Assembly: GCA_021029095.1 (NCBI GenBank)
Contig: JAJOHG010000082.1
Coordinates: forward strand, 1-64,000
Length of the DNA stretch: 64,000 nt
Direction: 5' to 3'
DNA from: Phellopilus nigrolimitatus
Taxonomy: Eukaryota; Basidiomycota; Agaricomycetes; Hymenochaetales; Hymenochaetaceae
Below are positions 21,294 to 32,172 of the stretch, one piece after another (position 1 is the first letter of the stretch; each line of letters opens with the position of its first letter). The notes below the pieces were generated by a model. The model saw nothing but the letters and a program-made list of their open reading frames with translations, was not told the DNA's origin and ran no database searches. Position numbers and translations under genes: made by a program.

Positions 21294-23080
21294 GCCGGGT
21301 TTGAAGGATATAGTTGCCTATACTGAAAATTCGCGCGATCTGTACAGCAAAACACAAGAAGGATTAGTGCAATCCATCAGCGAGTAAGGTAGGTCCTACC
21401 TCTGTCTGTTTTGCTACGATAGTCTCAAGTAAAGTGTTACGCGAGGCTGCAAGTGCGTCCGTAGGCTATGAGCATCAGAGGAAGTATTCAGCGCAGTTCA
21501 ATGGTGCTCTCGACGATCTCAGATATTGCTCACCTTATGTGGCTTGTACTTTCCTACGTTGTCTTTTTGTCGAATTTTAGATAGTTCTCGAATGGAGGAG
21601 GCCAATTGAAATGAAAGGGGGAAAGGGTCGAGGGTAGACGTGAAAGCAGCGCTCCCATGGTGTCCCCGGATTTATATCGTGCTAACTTCAACTTCCACAA
21701 ATTTCGAACCATTGGAAAGGGCCGAATGTTGCCGAAAGCTAATACCCAGATATATGTCCATATATTAGACAACGAGGCTTTATTGCCCTTAGCCTTTATT
21801 GCAAGGGTGGATAGCACGGTATAAACAGTCACGTACCTGTCTTTACTTGTATCATCCGCCCATTATCGCCGCGCCTTCGTTGTCTCCTCTGCCGTCCTCC
21901 ACGATGCCGGCAACTCCTTTCGCCTGACAAAGAAAGAAACAAGGTCAGTAGTCATTCGACGATGTTTACAGGACAAATGTACTGAGAATGGTGCAAAACT
22001 GTCTTGCACTGCCGATCGTCAACACTAGGACTTCGACCTGTGCCATCACGAAATCATCATGAAGAAAAAAGACAAGAACTCACTGCCTCATCAAGGACGC
22101 ATCCTTGTTGTGTTCGCCAGAGGCGCGGTGTATTTGATATGGCTATTCGAGACTCTGGAGTATCACATCTGTTCGAAGCCATACGCTTCTTCATGCAATG
22201 CAGCCCGTGTATCGATTCATGCTGTACATCTTGACCTTTTACGGAGACCCAGGATGTTGTAAGGAAGCAAGCGAATCCATTTTTGTAACGAGGAAGGCCG
22301 GCGAGGTATCTGGGCTTGATGATGGTCGGATGCATCGTGCTGTTTGACGCGTCACGAGCGTCTCCCGATGTTCGCGATACTTGTGGACACGAGAAGTTCC
22401 GTGTCTTGATGCGTTCTTGAGAATGAGCATGCGGAAGAGATTTGTCGGGAGTTGGCACCAGCGCAGATGTCGCAAGGGTTGACAATGAGTTAGGAACATG
22501 GGATAGAGGTTGTCATCGTGTCGCCTGAATGGTGTATACGAGCATGAAAGGTTCGTCAACGCGCCCCGTCGTAAGAAAAGTACATAATGCTTACGATCGT
22601 GGAGTTTCGAGACACGTTCGCCTTGAACCTGTCCGTCTGTTTGAGCGTCGCCGTCTCGCCGTGCAGGATTGCTGAGTGCTTCTGGCTGAGCGGATTGTGC
22701 GGAACGCCTATAACATTCACCTCGCCGCTAGTACTCTCTTTCGCCTGTTCGACAATTCCAATGACGAGCACGTCGTCAAATTACTCCAGCCAGAATTTCT
22801 TGCACAATACGGTCGTGGTGGTCGAGGCGGTGGTTTATGGTACAATCGACCGACGGCCGTTGGTGCTGGCTCTTACCGAAGAAGTAGCCGGGTTTGAAAT
22901 CTAAGTACAGAGTCACAGCTTCGAAAAACAATTCAACAGGAGGAAATACGAGCGGATAGTACTCTGGTAAGTAAAAAAGAGATAAGAAAATAGAATGGAC
23001 TTGAATACTGTACATACACAAGCAGTTCAGAATTCCGATTGTTGATTTAAAATGTCCGATATAGCCCCTTCGCGAGCGCC
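21294..23080. other. TPR-CHAT upstream block, copy C
   Basis: Closest to copy A (6.6-8.3 kb). It contains the leader, the coding-like QAKGVAG/ARREWADDTS stretch near 21880, the reverse-transcriptase-like fragment near 22265-22385, and the relic exon near 22590-22770 with a GGTCGTGGTGGTCG tract. Frames are broken. It must include the promoter of gene 3. Confidence 0.5.
22265..22385 (-). mobile_element. Ty3/gypsy-like reverse-transcriptase fragment, copy C
   Basis: The minus-strand reading includes KYREHRETLV and, after a gap, RPSSSPDTSPAFLVTK, which resembles the first motif region of Ty3/gypsy reverse transcriptases. Only about 40 codons remain. Confidence 0.4.
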
Positions 23081-23104
23081 TCCACTAGAGAGCGCTGTAC
23101 GGGC

Positions 23105-23870
23105 ATGTTGCTCATCTTCGCAGCCCGATGTCTAGCAAATCCAACACATCATCGTCGACCCCGACACCCGCGACGCCATTCATAACAAACTGGAAGACAG
23201 TCCTGGCCCTCCCCGACGGCGCGCGCCTCCGACTTTGCGCGCACAGACTGCTCATCGCTTATCGTGCTCGATGCGCGCCCTGCCTCCCCACGACGCTGCG
23301 CTGGTCTCATCCGCCGTCGGTGTGCCCAACGCGAGCGCAAACCTAGCGCCGGCGTACCCTGTCCTCGAGCTCTTCTTTCCCGCCGCGGAGAAAAGTCCAG
23401 AGACGATTGCGTTAGATGATTTATGGAAGCTATATACGTGGTCTGGGCGACACAGGAGGTCATATCCGTCGTGCTCGCCTCGTCTTTGCCTTACGCGACT
23501 GGCCTCGCGGGGTTTCTCCTCCGCTCCGGGCTCGCAGGCGCGCCGTCCCTCTTCGCCTCCCCCTCAAGCAAAACCAAAAGAAAAGACGCGTCGCTCGAGT
23601 TCTTCCTCGACCGAGCGACCTTCTAGCAGGGTGCCGGCACGCGCCCCACGTGGGGGTCGCGCACGGCTACTGCGGCACGCGTCCGACCAAGCGTCCTTCC
23701 CGCATACGACGTGCAGCGCCCGTTCTGGCCGCCGAAGACGCCCGGCGGCGTGCTGCTCTACGCGCCCGTACGTGTGGTGTCCGTGCGCGCGTGCGGAGTT
23801 GGAGTAGAGCGCCGAGAACGCACCCGCAGCTCGGTAGCGCGAGGACGCAGACGGTGGCGGCGGTGCGGGG
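23105..23870 (+). pseudogene. Siderophore-type GNAT acyltransferase relic, copy C (N-terminal half)
   Basis: Near-duplicate of copy A with small deletions. Readable parts include TPATPFITNWKTVLALPDGA at the start and RPFWPPKTPGG just before the point where the GNAT core should begin. The core itself is missing. Confidence 0.5.
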
Positions 23871-23884
23871 TGTGCATACTAAAT

Positions 23885-24250
23885 CCAGAGGATGGAGCGA
23901 CGATGCCGTGCTGTAGAAGAGCACGGATAGGCTGAGCATCTTCCCTTTGTTCGCATTAAAAGAGTGGGTTCTTGGGAGAGGCGATAGCCAGGTAATTGGG
24001 GTATGCCGCAAGCGTATACTGCGCCGTCGAGAATGGCGCGCGGAGGGATCGCAGTGAGATTCGACAGGCGAAGAAAAAATCTGCGGAAAAGAAAGCTTCT
24101 GCTTGTCCGCTCACTACGTGCCAAGCTTCCACGGTACTTGGACTCCAACTCTGTTTTCGTGTCTTTCTGCTTTGGTTTTCTCGCCCTCCGCATTTGAGCC
24201 AGGAGATGAGCTAGTAGGCAAGCCTTGCACAGATGATATCAGGCGCGGGG
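23885..24250. repeat. Dispersed short element, copy d
   Basis: Fourth element copy, very close to copy b at 9.2 kb. It ends at a variant GGCGCGGGGCACAA. Confidence 0.55.
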
Positions 24251-24602
24251 CACAATATAATTGGATCTTAGTGCTCGCGTTTCACTTCGTCAAGACGTAC
24301 GCAAAGCTGACGATGAGATATTTATGTACTCGAGCGATCTTTCAAAATGTCACTAGGTACATAACGATGAAAAAATTGTCAATTACAAGAGCAATGAACA
24401 TTATACTAATAGTAACAGATTGAATCTCGGTGCTGTCTGAGTAGCAAATGAGTAGAATATACATATTGAAATCTGTACAGAGAACTAGAGTACTTGCAGG
24501 CACAGCAAAATAACAGGAGACAACTACATGCAGCTGTATGGAAATCTCGTCAGAAATATTCGCATTGTAAAAAGGGCGGAAACTGAACTGTTCTCTTGTT
24601 CA
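24251..24602. other. 3' flank of TPR-CHAT gene 4
   Basis: Nearly the same as 9546-9883. Probable 3'UTR and terminator; no gene is seen. Confidence 0.5.
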
Positions 24603-26687
24603 TCATGCTCCGATATGAATAAAATTTACCCATCTCTCGACCGTCATGCCCTTCCTCTTTCGCAAGCGTTGGATCGTTTCACGAAGAGCCCTCGCAGACC
24701 GCTTGAATCCCAACTCGGGTGAATCCTCCTCCGTAAACATACGCTTGTAAAATTTCTTAGCGACGAAAGGCCCGTCGTCGTCAGCCATCGCCCACATCGT
24801 ACCAATCACACTTCGAAAGCCGCAAAACTGCATGGCTGCAGCGAGATGAAGCACCTCTCCGCGTGCACTCCCAGTCTGTCCCGCACTGTGACAGGCGGAT
24901 AAAAAAGCGAGCTCTGCGTTCGGTAGTTTGGATTGGATAATGTCGAGCAAAGTGAGACGGTCTTCGCCATAAAGCCGGAATGCGTGGAGGAAGGGTTCTT
25001 TGGTGTTTAATTTACCATGGCAGGCAAAATGAACCCAGTCGTGGTCGCGAAGTTTGCCGATAACCGCTTCGCGCGTAGCTTGCTCATGAACAAGACATTT
25101 GACAAAATTTCTGTCCTTCTGTATGGCACGATATTCTTTTTCTACTAAGGGGATACTCTCAGGCAGAGCGACAACGAGGAGCCGTGGTTGTCCAATGTCG
25201 TGTCTCCTAATTCTGGGCTTGGACTCCCGAGCATTGATCAAGGCTGTAAGTGTTGGAGTGTAAGACGAGATGTAATCATCTGAGAGATACTGTCTTATGC
25301 CATCCACAACACGAATTGGCCCTGCCGCATGAAAAGGTAGAGCAGATAAGACGGATGTCGGACACCACCAGATACGAGTCTGTTTCTCAATCCTGAGCTC
25401 ATCCAGCTTCTCGACCACCCGGGAAACCACCCGGTTCCAAAGGGACTCCAACACACCTTCAATACCCGCATCACATCTAATCGAGTCCGTCTGAACCATT
25501 TCACGTGCAGTCTTAAGATCTCCCACAAGCGACGGGCCGTGGCCGTCGAAGTCTGTATCCAATTCGATGTTGACAGGCGGGCGATCATGAAGAACAATAA
25601 GAGCGTCGGAACGATATTCGCTGTGGCTAATGATGATGACGGGGCCGTCGACAGCAGCCTTTTTAAGAGCGCTAAATCGTCGCGGTCGTAGAAAGTCTTT
25701 ATATCCTGATGTCGCCCGAATCTCTGTGACGATGCCCTCCAATTGAGACGCGAGACGCCGCTTTCGAGAGTACATTTCGTCCACGAGTTTCTGCGATGCA
25801 CCTGTCGCGCTATCTTGAGCGACCAAAGTGATTGGCTTCGACTCGGATGAAGTCGCAAGTGATTCCAGTTCACGGCTGGTAGTTAGGAACCTGTCTGCCA
25901 AGCCTTTCTTGACTTCCCTAAGCTGTTCGATTGGCGTCCTGAGGCCGCGCATCTGCGACCAGATAAGAGCCCTTCCTTGCTCGAGCATCTCGACAGCCTG
26001 AGCTACATCACCGGCCTCTATTTCATATGAGGCCGCATCCGAAGCGAGCGTTGGATAGCCGTTGCTACCGCTGAGAATCTTATGCTGCATCTGCACGGTG
26101 GGACTTATAACGAGGGAGCTTTCGAGGAGCGATAAAGCGAGATGGTAAGCTTTCAAGGTGGAAGCATGACGCTGCGATCGCGCGAAAGATGCCCACCGCA
26201 CTGCTACTCCGAGCCGCGTTAGCGTATTGGAGAAGACAAGATCAGCGCCTTCTTCATAAATACGGAGCGACTCCTCGAGATCCTCCATCCGACCAGTTTG
26301 CTCGAACCGAGTCTGCACGGCATTTGCGAGGTTGCCAAATGACATGGAGCGATCAGGGTGTCCAGGAGGATGCAGTTCCAGCGCGTCGCGATGGAGGACA
26401 ATGGTCTCCTCAAGATCCTCCATCCGACCGGATTGCTTGAACCGAGTCTGCACGGCACCCGCGAGGTTGTTTAACGATGAGGAGCGATGAGGGTGTCCAG
26501 AAGGACGCAGTTCCAACGCGTTGCGATGGAGGACAATGGACTCCTCCAGATCCTCCATCCGACCAGTCCTCTCGAAACGAGTGAAAAGGCCGTTTCCGAG
26601 GTTTCTCAGTGATACGGAATGGTCAGGGTGTCCAGGAGGACACAGGTCCAGTGCGTCACGCAATTTGGCAATCTCGACATCATCCAT
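24603..26687 (-). CDS. TPR-CHAT protein 4, short-repeat form
   Basis: A 694-residue protein with only three full and one final TPR-like repeat (to about residue 150), the linker (150-345) and a CHAT domain (about 349-694). The dyad is His557 in HFACHG and Cys599 in LSACHSA. It starts MDDVEIAKLRDALDLC at an ATG with an in-frame TAA 12 bases upstream. The first repeat is shortened, as in genes 3 and 7. The linker tract is clearly different from genes 1, 3 and 5. The short repeat domain with a complete CHAT domain suggests that repeat number can change without loss of the catalytic part. Confidence 0.93.
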   Translation of the reverse strand: MDDVEIAKLRDALDLCPPGHPDHSVSLRNLGNGLFTRFERTGRMEDLEESIVLHRNALELRPSGHPHRSSSLNNLAGAVQTRFKQSGRMEDLEETIVLHRDALELHPPGHPDRSMSFGNLANAVQTRFEQTGRMEDLEESLRIYEEGADLVFSNTLTRLGVAVRWASFARSQRHASTLKAYHLALSLLESSLVISPTVQMQHKILSGSNGYPTLASDAASYEIEAGDVAQAVEMLEQGRALIWSQMRGLRTPIEQLREVKKGLADRFLTTSRELESLATSSESKPITLVAQDSATGASQKLVDEMYSRKRRLASQLEGIVTEIRATSGYKDFLRPRRFSALKKAAVDGPVIIISHSEYRSDALIVLHDRPPVNIELDTDFDGHGPSLVGDLKTAREMVQTDSIRCDAGIEGVLESLWNRVVSRVVEKLDELRIEKQTRIWWCPTSVLSALPFHAAGPIRVVDGIRQYLSDDYISSYTPTLTALINARESKPRIRRHDIGQPRLLVVALPESIPLVEKEYRAIQKDRNFVKCLVHEQATREAVIGKLRDHDWVHFACHGKLNTKEPFLHAFRLYGEDRLTLLDIIQSKLPNAELAFLSACHSAGQTGSARGEVLHLAAAMQFCGFRSVIGTMWAMADDDGPFVAKKFYKRMFTEEDSPELGFKRSARALRETIQRLRKRKGMTVERWVNFIHIGA

Positions 26688-26720
26688 CCGGACGAGTTAC
26701 TTGAGAATCCCTACAGGCAA

Positions 26721-26780
26721 CTGCGAGGGTGAGCACGAACGTTGACCGGTCATGGTATTTAGTATCCTAAAGATACTCAC
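26721..26780 (-). other. 5'UTR intron of TPR-CHAT gene 4
   Basis: GTGAGTATCT donor at 26780 and CCTCGCAG acceptor at 26721 (60 bp), in line with the other leaders. Confidence 0.55.
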
Positions 26781-28480
26781 GCCGGGTTTGAAGGATATAG
26801 TTGCCTATACTGAAAATTTGCGCGCTCTGTACGGCAAGTCACATGAAGAATCAGTGTAATCCGTCGTCGGTCAAGGTAGATCCTACCTCTGTCTAGTTCG
26901 CTTCGATAGTCTCAGGTAAAAAGTTACGCGAGGCTGCAAGTACGTCCCTGGGCTATGAGCGTCAGAAAAGTGGTCATTGCTCAGTTCAATGGTGCTCTCG
27001 GCGATTCCAGATTTCGCTCACCTTCCGGATCTTATACTTTGCTAAGTTGTTCTTATATCGAGTTTGAGATAGTTCTCGGGCAGCAAAGACCACTTAACAC
27101 GAGAGGAGGGAAAAGGTCAAAAGCGTGAAAGCAGCACTCCCATGGTATTCGTATCTATATGGTGTTGACTTTGATTCCCGAAAACTACGGACTGTTCGAA
27201 AGGCAAGAAGCTGGATGATGCCGAAAGCTAAAACGAGGGCAGGTAGCTCAGTGTAAGCAAACACGCACCTGGCTTTCCGTGTAGCATCCTGATTGTTACC
27301 CGGCGCTCATATTCGTCGCGCGTTCGTTGTCAGCTCTTCCGCCCTTACCGCTGCGGGCAACGTCTTTCGCTTCGAAAAGAATTGAAGAAAAGCATTGAAA
27401 GTATCAGAGGTGCAAGTAATTATACTTTTCTTAGAAAAAAAAAATACCTCATCACCAAAAACGTGTCCTTGTGGTATTATCGGGGGACGCGGTGCTATAA
27501 GTAATTGATATGTCCATTCGAGAGACTTCCAGGTGTAAACCACCTGTTAGAAGCCATGCGCTTCTTCATGCACTGCTGTCCGCGTGTACGTTTTGACCAT
27601 TTACAGTTCGCCAATATCTTCCTTCCACTCCTTTCAAAGATAACCAGAATCATAGTATGAAACTCGAATAGCAAATGAAGAAAACAGCTTACCTTGCGTG
27701 CTCTTTAATGAACTTCGACACCAAGTCTTTGCAGTCCAGACCATCGATAATGATGACTTCGACATCCCGTGAGCTCAGAGGTTTATCCGCACTTTTGAAG
27801 GCCAGGGATGTTGTAGGTGAGCGAGGGAATCCGCCTTTGTAAGTTGGAAGGCCGGCGAGATATGTGGGCTCGATGAAGGTCGGACGCGTCCCGAGTCAAG
27901 ATGCTGATTTACGAGCGTCTCCCAATGTTTGCGGCACTTGCGCGGACACGAATAGATTTATTTGCGTCCCTGAGCTTGTAAAAAAACATTTGTCTGGAGT
28001 TGGCACAAGCGTACACATGGCAGGGGCTGGACGTGAGTTCGATCTTACATGTAGAAAGCAGCTCTCAGTTAAGACCGTCAGCACTTACGATTTGGAGGAT
28101 TATGGTCGGCGTCGGTACGTCATAGCATCGAAGATGAACTTATGTAAGTTCTCGCACGTGCTCAATCTTCACGCTGCAGTCCTCACGATGAGGTTGTTGA
28201 CCTGTGAGTACTTCTCCGACGCAAACACTTTGAACTCAGAGGAAAGGAATGCACGACTGATGAGCTCGTAGCGTAGATCTGGCTGGTCTTGACGCACTCT
28301 CGTGTGTGTGAGGTGGTCGCCCGTCGCGAGTGAGAACGTCGCCGCGCACGAGGACAAAGTGCGAGTGTCTTGTCCTGGACCTGCCACCTTGACGCAGAGG
28401 GTACGAAGCTCTATTTGAGAGAATCGTTTCCGTGTCTGTGTACTGAAGCTTTTGTATTTCGTATTATCACTTAGGTTGCG
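26781..28480. other. TPR-CHAT upstream block, copy D
   Basis: Almost collinear with copy G at 56.7-58.5 kb. It holds the leader, a coding-like minus-strand stretch reading RKTLPAAVRAEELTTNARRI near 27307-27375, a poly-A/T-rich section near 27430, and the reverse-transcriptase-like fragment. It lies head to head between gene 4 (minus) and a G-alpha relic (plus), so it once served as a two-way promoter region. Confidence 0.5.
27775..27939 (-). mobile_element. Ty3/gypsy-like reverse-transcriptase fragment, copy D (best copy)
   Basis: A continuous minus-strand frame of about 54 codons. It includes KHWETLVNQHLDSGRVRPS and then SSPHISPAFQLTKADS. The order (loop, HLD-GRIRPSSSPYASPAF, K-DG/KAD) matches the N-terminal end of the reverse transcriptase of fungal Ty3/gypsy elements. 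No further catalytic motif follows; the frame ends in a TGA. It is a relic carried along in each duplicated unit. Confidence 0.45.
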
Positions 28481-29072
28481 CTCTTGTGCTAGCGTCAGTG
28501 CGATTCGAGCCGCCGGCCATCGTGAAAGCAAACGAGTTCAGCGGGGTGCATCTTTTTAATCTTGTTCTTCTTATACCCAAGCGGCGTTTTCAGCTGACTC
28601 GCGTCCCCTTCGTTGCTCTCCCCATAGCTCACAGCGAGCCGGCATGCGTTCTGGCAGATGGCGAGCGCCATGCTGAAGGAGATGCCGAGCAGGCTGGGGA
28701 AAAATGGTGTACAGGCGAGCGCGAGCGAAAGACGACGCACGTTCGTCAACGTGTGCAGGCCCATATAGGAGTTCCCGGAGGCGCGCCGTGCTTTCCCATT
28801 ATTTTCTGACCTAATGATATTTCGTTGGAGCGCGACTCGCTCATGGACATCACGAAGCGCCTCGGGGCTGTCCGCAAGCGCGTCATCGAGGGCGTCGGGA
28901 AGGGCACTACGAAGGTTGCATCTGAGCAGCTCCTTCGCTCCGATTCAAGTTGCATGTAAGCCCAGCTTCGCCATATCTGCACTCGCATCTGCATCCTTTC
29001 CTCCCGCGTTCGTTTTCCTCTCATCACCCACCACCATCCAGACGATGACACGACACCCTGAGCCCGAACTCC

Positions 29073-29787
29073 ATGGAGGCCTACGCATCCGTCCAGGACC
29101 GCACAGATACGGAGCGCTCCGAGGAGATTGACAGGCATATTGAGGAGGACTCACGCAAGTTACGCGAAGAATACAAGATCCTCTTGCTAAGTGTGTTTAC
29201 TTTCGTCTTCGACCCCCGCAGCCGACCGTGCCCCACCCTCGTTCCCTGCCTCGCTCGCCACCAGGCTCCGTCGAATCCGGCAAGTCGACGATCATGAAGC
29301 ACATGAAGATCATCCACCAGAACGGGGTACACACGCGACGAGTTCGCGTCGTACTGTCTGACCGTGTACTGCAACCTGCTCAAGTCTGCGCAATCTAAGC
29401 GTCGACCCGGTATTGCGCGCGGACGCGATCCTCGACTACAAGCTCGACAGTTCCGGCGCGGGCGCAGGCGCGGCGATGGCGGCGTTCAGTGAGGACGTTG
29501 TGGGCACGACCAACGCGCTGTGGGCGGACCTGATCATCCCGCGCATCATGGACCACGACAGCGCGTTCTACCTGACGGACAGCGCGTTGTACTTCTTCAG
29601 CGAGGTCGGGCGCATCGGGAGCACGGGCTATGTGCCCGCCTTGACGGACGCGCTGCGCGCGCGCCAGAAGAGCACCGGCATCGTCAAGACGCGCTTCAAC
29701 ATGGGCCAGCTCAGCATACACATGTTCGGCGTCGGCGACCAGCGCTCCAAGTGCAAGAAGCGGATGCACGTCGCTCGCGACGCGTAG
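29073..29787 (+). pseudogene. Heterotrimeric G-protein alpha subunit relic, copy 1
   Basis: Starts MEAYASVQDR, where a normal subunit would have the lipid-modified MGxC; an ERSEEIDRHIEEDSRKLREE helix follows. An intron at 29191-29264 (74 bp) joins to SGKSTIMKHMKIIHQ, the P-loop. One extra G after HQNG shifts the frame of the next stretch (TRDEFASYCLTVYCNLLK). Then come FYLTDSALYFF, the switch I region with TGIVKTRF, and FNMGQLSIHMF with switch II altered to GVGDQRSKCKK. It ends at a stop right after switch II, so the whole C-terminal half (NKxD and TCAT guanine-binding motifs, receptor-contact tail) is absent. An 86-bp intron (28956-29041) lies in the leader. Confidence 0.8.
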
Positions 29788-30559
29788 ATAGACATGACGT
29801 ACATATCCGTGAAAATAGACTTTTGACTTACAGCGCTTTTCATAACTACGCGGAATCGCGAAAATCCGTGCGCCACCCACGCCACCTAAAAGATGACACA
29901 CTCGGTCCCACGACCGTGTTACAAAGATGAAGTGAGATGATCCGAGCTTCGGCATGCGTTTGTTTTCTTCGAAGAAGGCAGAAAGCTTGATGCAATCTGA
30001 TCTGAACGTTCGGCAACCAGATACAGCCTGATCCGGGCACTCGGCACTCCGGCAAATGCTTAGATGATAGGATCGTGCGAGTATATTTGTCACGCAGTCG
30101 GTGGCGAGGCGGCGCGAGATTTTTTGCGATTCCGCATAGTTATGAAAACAGCTGTAAGAAAGTGGTTGAAAATTTTCTAATTTCCTGTTTGAATAATTGT
30201 GAGTCCGGAATTTTAGCTACGGTTTTTGCTTTTTTGCAGAGCTACGCTAAACACGGCACGACGGGACCTGTCCCCTGAAGAACAGGCCCGCCGCTCGAGC
30301 CACTCTGCCGGGCTAATATATGAATCCGCAGAGATTCTACGTACAGACGCGCTTTTAACCCTTGGAATTGTCGTCCTGCAACTGGGACAGTGATCGTACT
30401 CCGTTCTCGGCTGTACACTTCGTGCATTCTGTCTTGGGGTCAATATGCTATATGTAGGTCAAAAATATGACATGTTCCAAACAATTCCAAATTTCCGTCG
30501 AATACATCAAGCAAGTATGATACATCTATAAGGCATATAAAATAAAATTATAAAGCAAA
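29788..30559. other. Stretch downstream of G-alpha relic 1
   Basis: No intact gene. The segment is shared in part with 43240-43830 and 59850-60060. It contains a tRNA-like or SINE-like motif at 30262-30312. Confidence 0.4.
30262..30312 (-). repeat. tRNA-like / SINE-like motif, copy 1
   Basis: The minus strand reads GGCAGAGTGGCTCGAGCGG, close to a tRNA A box, followed by a short hairpin (CCTGTTCTTCAGGGGACAGG). It recurs at 43362-43416 and 59991-60048. No B box or full cloverleaf can be drawn. Confidence 0.25.
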
Positions 30560-30985
30560 ACAATAATCCATTCGATCCACCAATGGGCCCTTGGTGGCGT
30601 ATTTTGTATCCGCGGATCTAAAGTCTTCAGCCAGTCCAACTTTACCATAAAGCTGGACACCATCTCCGTGACTGCAGAGTCGTCGTCTGGCAAGACGCGT
30701 GCCCACCGGAGTAAATCAAGGCCCGTCAGCCTTCAGGCTTGGCGGTCCCGAACAGCGGGGCAAAGCTTGACGTGGAGATGTAATTGTCCTGCACGAAGAT
30801 CCCTGTCCAAAAGAAATTTCTACCTGATGACTTTGAAGAGTATGTCCGGGTTAGGTCGGAATTCTTGCAGCAAAGGTGAAAATAAATTCTGAGTACGTAC
30901 AGACTCGATAGACCCGGCTGGATCGGTGCTCGTCACCTGGCCGAGCTGCCATGCTCTCCGGTCTAGAAATGACGACATGAAAGCG
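30560..30985 (-). pseudogene. Degenerate copy of the two-exon 103-residue gene
   Basis: The minus strand repeats WTGIFVQDN, GTAKPEG and LRWARVLPDDDSAVTEMVSS from the gene at 43905-44323. A frameshifting difference just after the acceptor, a TGA after GTAKPEG, and an inserted codon tract in the C-terminal part break it. Confidence 0.6.
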
Positions 30986-32035
30986 ACTTACAAAGAAGCA
31001 TCCGATCGATGTCGAGAAGTCGAAGCCAGAGCGACGCGCTCAACGCGTGACCCGTTTTCGCCTTCCCCGCGTTCCCACGCGATGCTGCACTGCCCCTGTC
31101 CGCCGTCGGCACGCCCGGCGCGAGCGCCGGCGTATCCCGCCGCCGGGGAGGATTACGTTAGATGATTTATCGGCGGCCGTCTCTGGGTGACGATGCACAC
31201 GCAGGAGGTCATCCATACCGAACGCGGCCGGCCTTGCGGAGTTCCTCCTCCACTCCGGGCTCGCGCGTCTCGCGCTCCCAGGCGCGCCATCCCCCTTCGC
31301 CTCCCCCTCAAACGAAACTGAAACCGAAAAATTCGAACGGGCGCCCGAGCTCTTCCTACCTTCTGGCAGGGCGCCGGCACGGGCCTCGCGTTGGCTGCGC
31401 CACGCGCTCGACCACACGCCCTTCCCGCACACACAGCCCTTCATGCGCAGCACCCGCTCCGGCCGTCGAAGCCGCCCGGCGGCGCGCTGCTCTACTCGCG
31501 CTCCTGCGCGCCGGAGCGCGCGGTGCTCGAGCTCGTGTAGATAAAGGTGCGCTCGTTTCTTTCTTTCGTCACAAAGGAGCTCTCTGATATCTGGCGAAGG
31601 ATAATCACGTCGCGCCGTACGTCCCCGCCGGCGCGCAAGACTACGACCGCGGGTTGCACGTGCTCGTCGGCGAAGAGAGGTTCCGCGGGAAGGCGTACTG
31701 TGCGTTCCCCTCTTATTATCCCCTTCCCTGAACCGACTGACGCACCCCGCGCAGCACAAGCATGGTTCCGCTCGGCCACGCACTACATCTTCCTCGCAAA
31801 GGCGCGCCCGGCGCGCGTCGTCGGCGAGCCGAAGCGCGCGAACACCGCGATCGTCCGTACGTCCGTCGACGTGGGCATGCACCTCGAGACCGTATGTCCC
31901 CCGCTCTCCCTTCCATGTACAAAACTAAGAGCGCGCACATTATGTTCTTGTGGTCGTTCTACTTCCCGTACGAGCACTCCATGATGACGATGAACCTCCG
32001 CGAGCGCCTGTTCAAAGATTACGTGTTCCACTGAG
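30985..32035 (+). pseudogene. Siderophore-type GNAT acyltransferase relic, copy D
   Basis: The N-terminal half is broken by frame changes. The C-terminal half is the best preserved in the window. It shows YVPAGAQDYDRGLHVLVGEE with an intron after it, then FRSATHYIFLAKARPARV, VVGEPKRAN, VGMHLET, an intron, and FPYEHSMMTMNLRERLFK ending at the TGA at 32033. This order fits the Acetyltransf_8 family (IucB/MbtK/SidF-like hydroxylysine or hydroxyornithine acyltransferases of siderophore synthesis). The FHRWMNDERV exon is deleted here, and the last acceptor is TGTGG rather than TGTAG. It cannot be functional as it stands. Confidence 0.6.
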
Positions 32036-32172
32036 CAGATTACGGACTAACGTCCGTTCAATATGCACAACAGCAGTCCGACGCGTCATTTTTTGAGGGA
32101 ATTTTAATAAATTAATAAAGTACGAGGGAACGCCGGAGACGGAGAAGTATATGTGCGTGCAACTGTCTGTTC

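Noticed and set aside
27864..28271. 135-residue plus-strand frame in upstream block D
   Set aside because: The matching frame in block G is broken and diverges after about 60 residues. It lies opposite the reverse-transcriptase-like fragment.
30262..30312. tRNA gene
   Set aside because: It has only an A-box-like run and a short hairpin. No acceptor stem, T arm or B box can be drawn.
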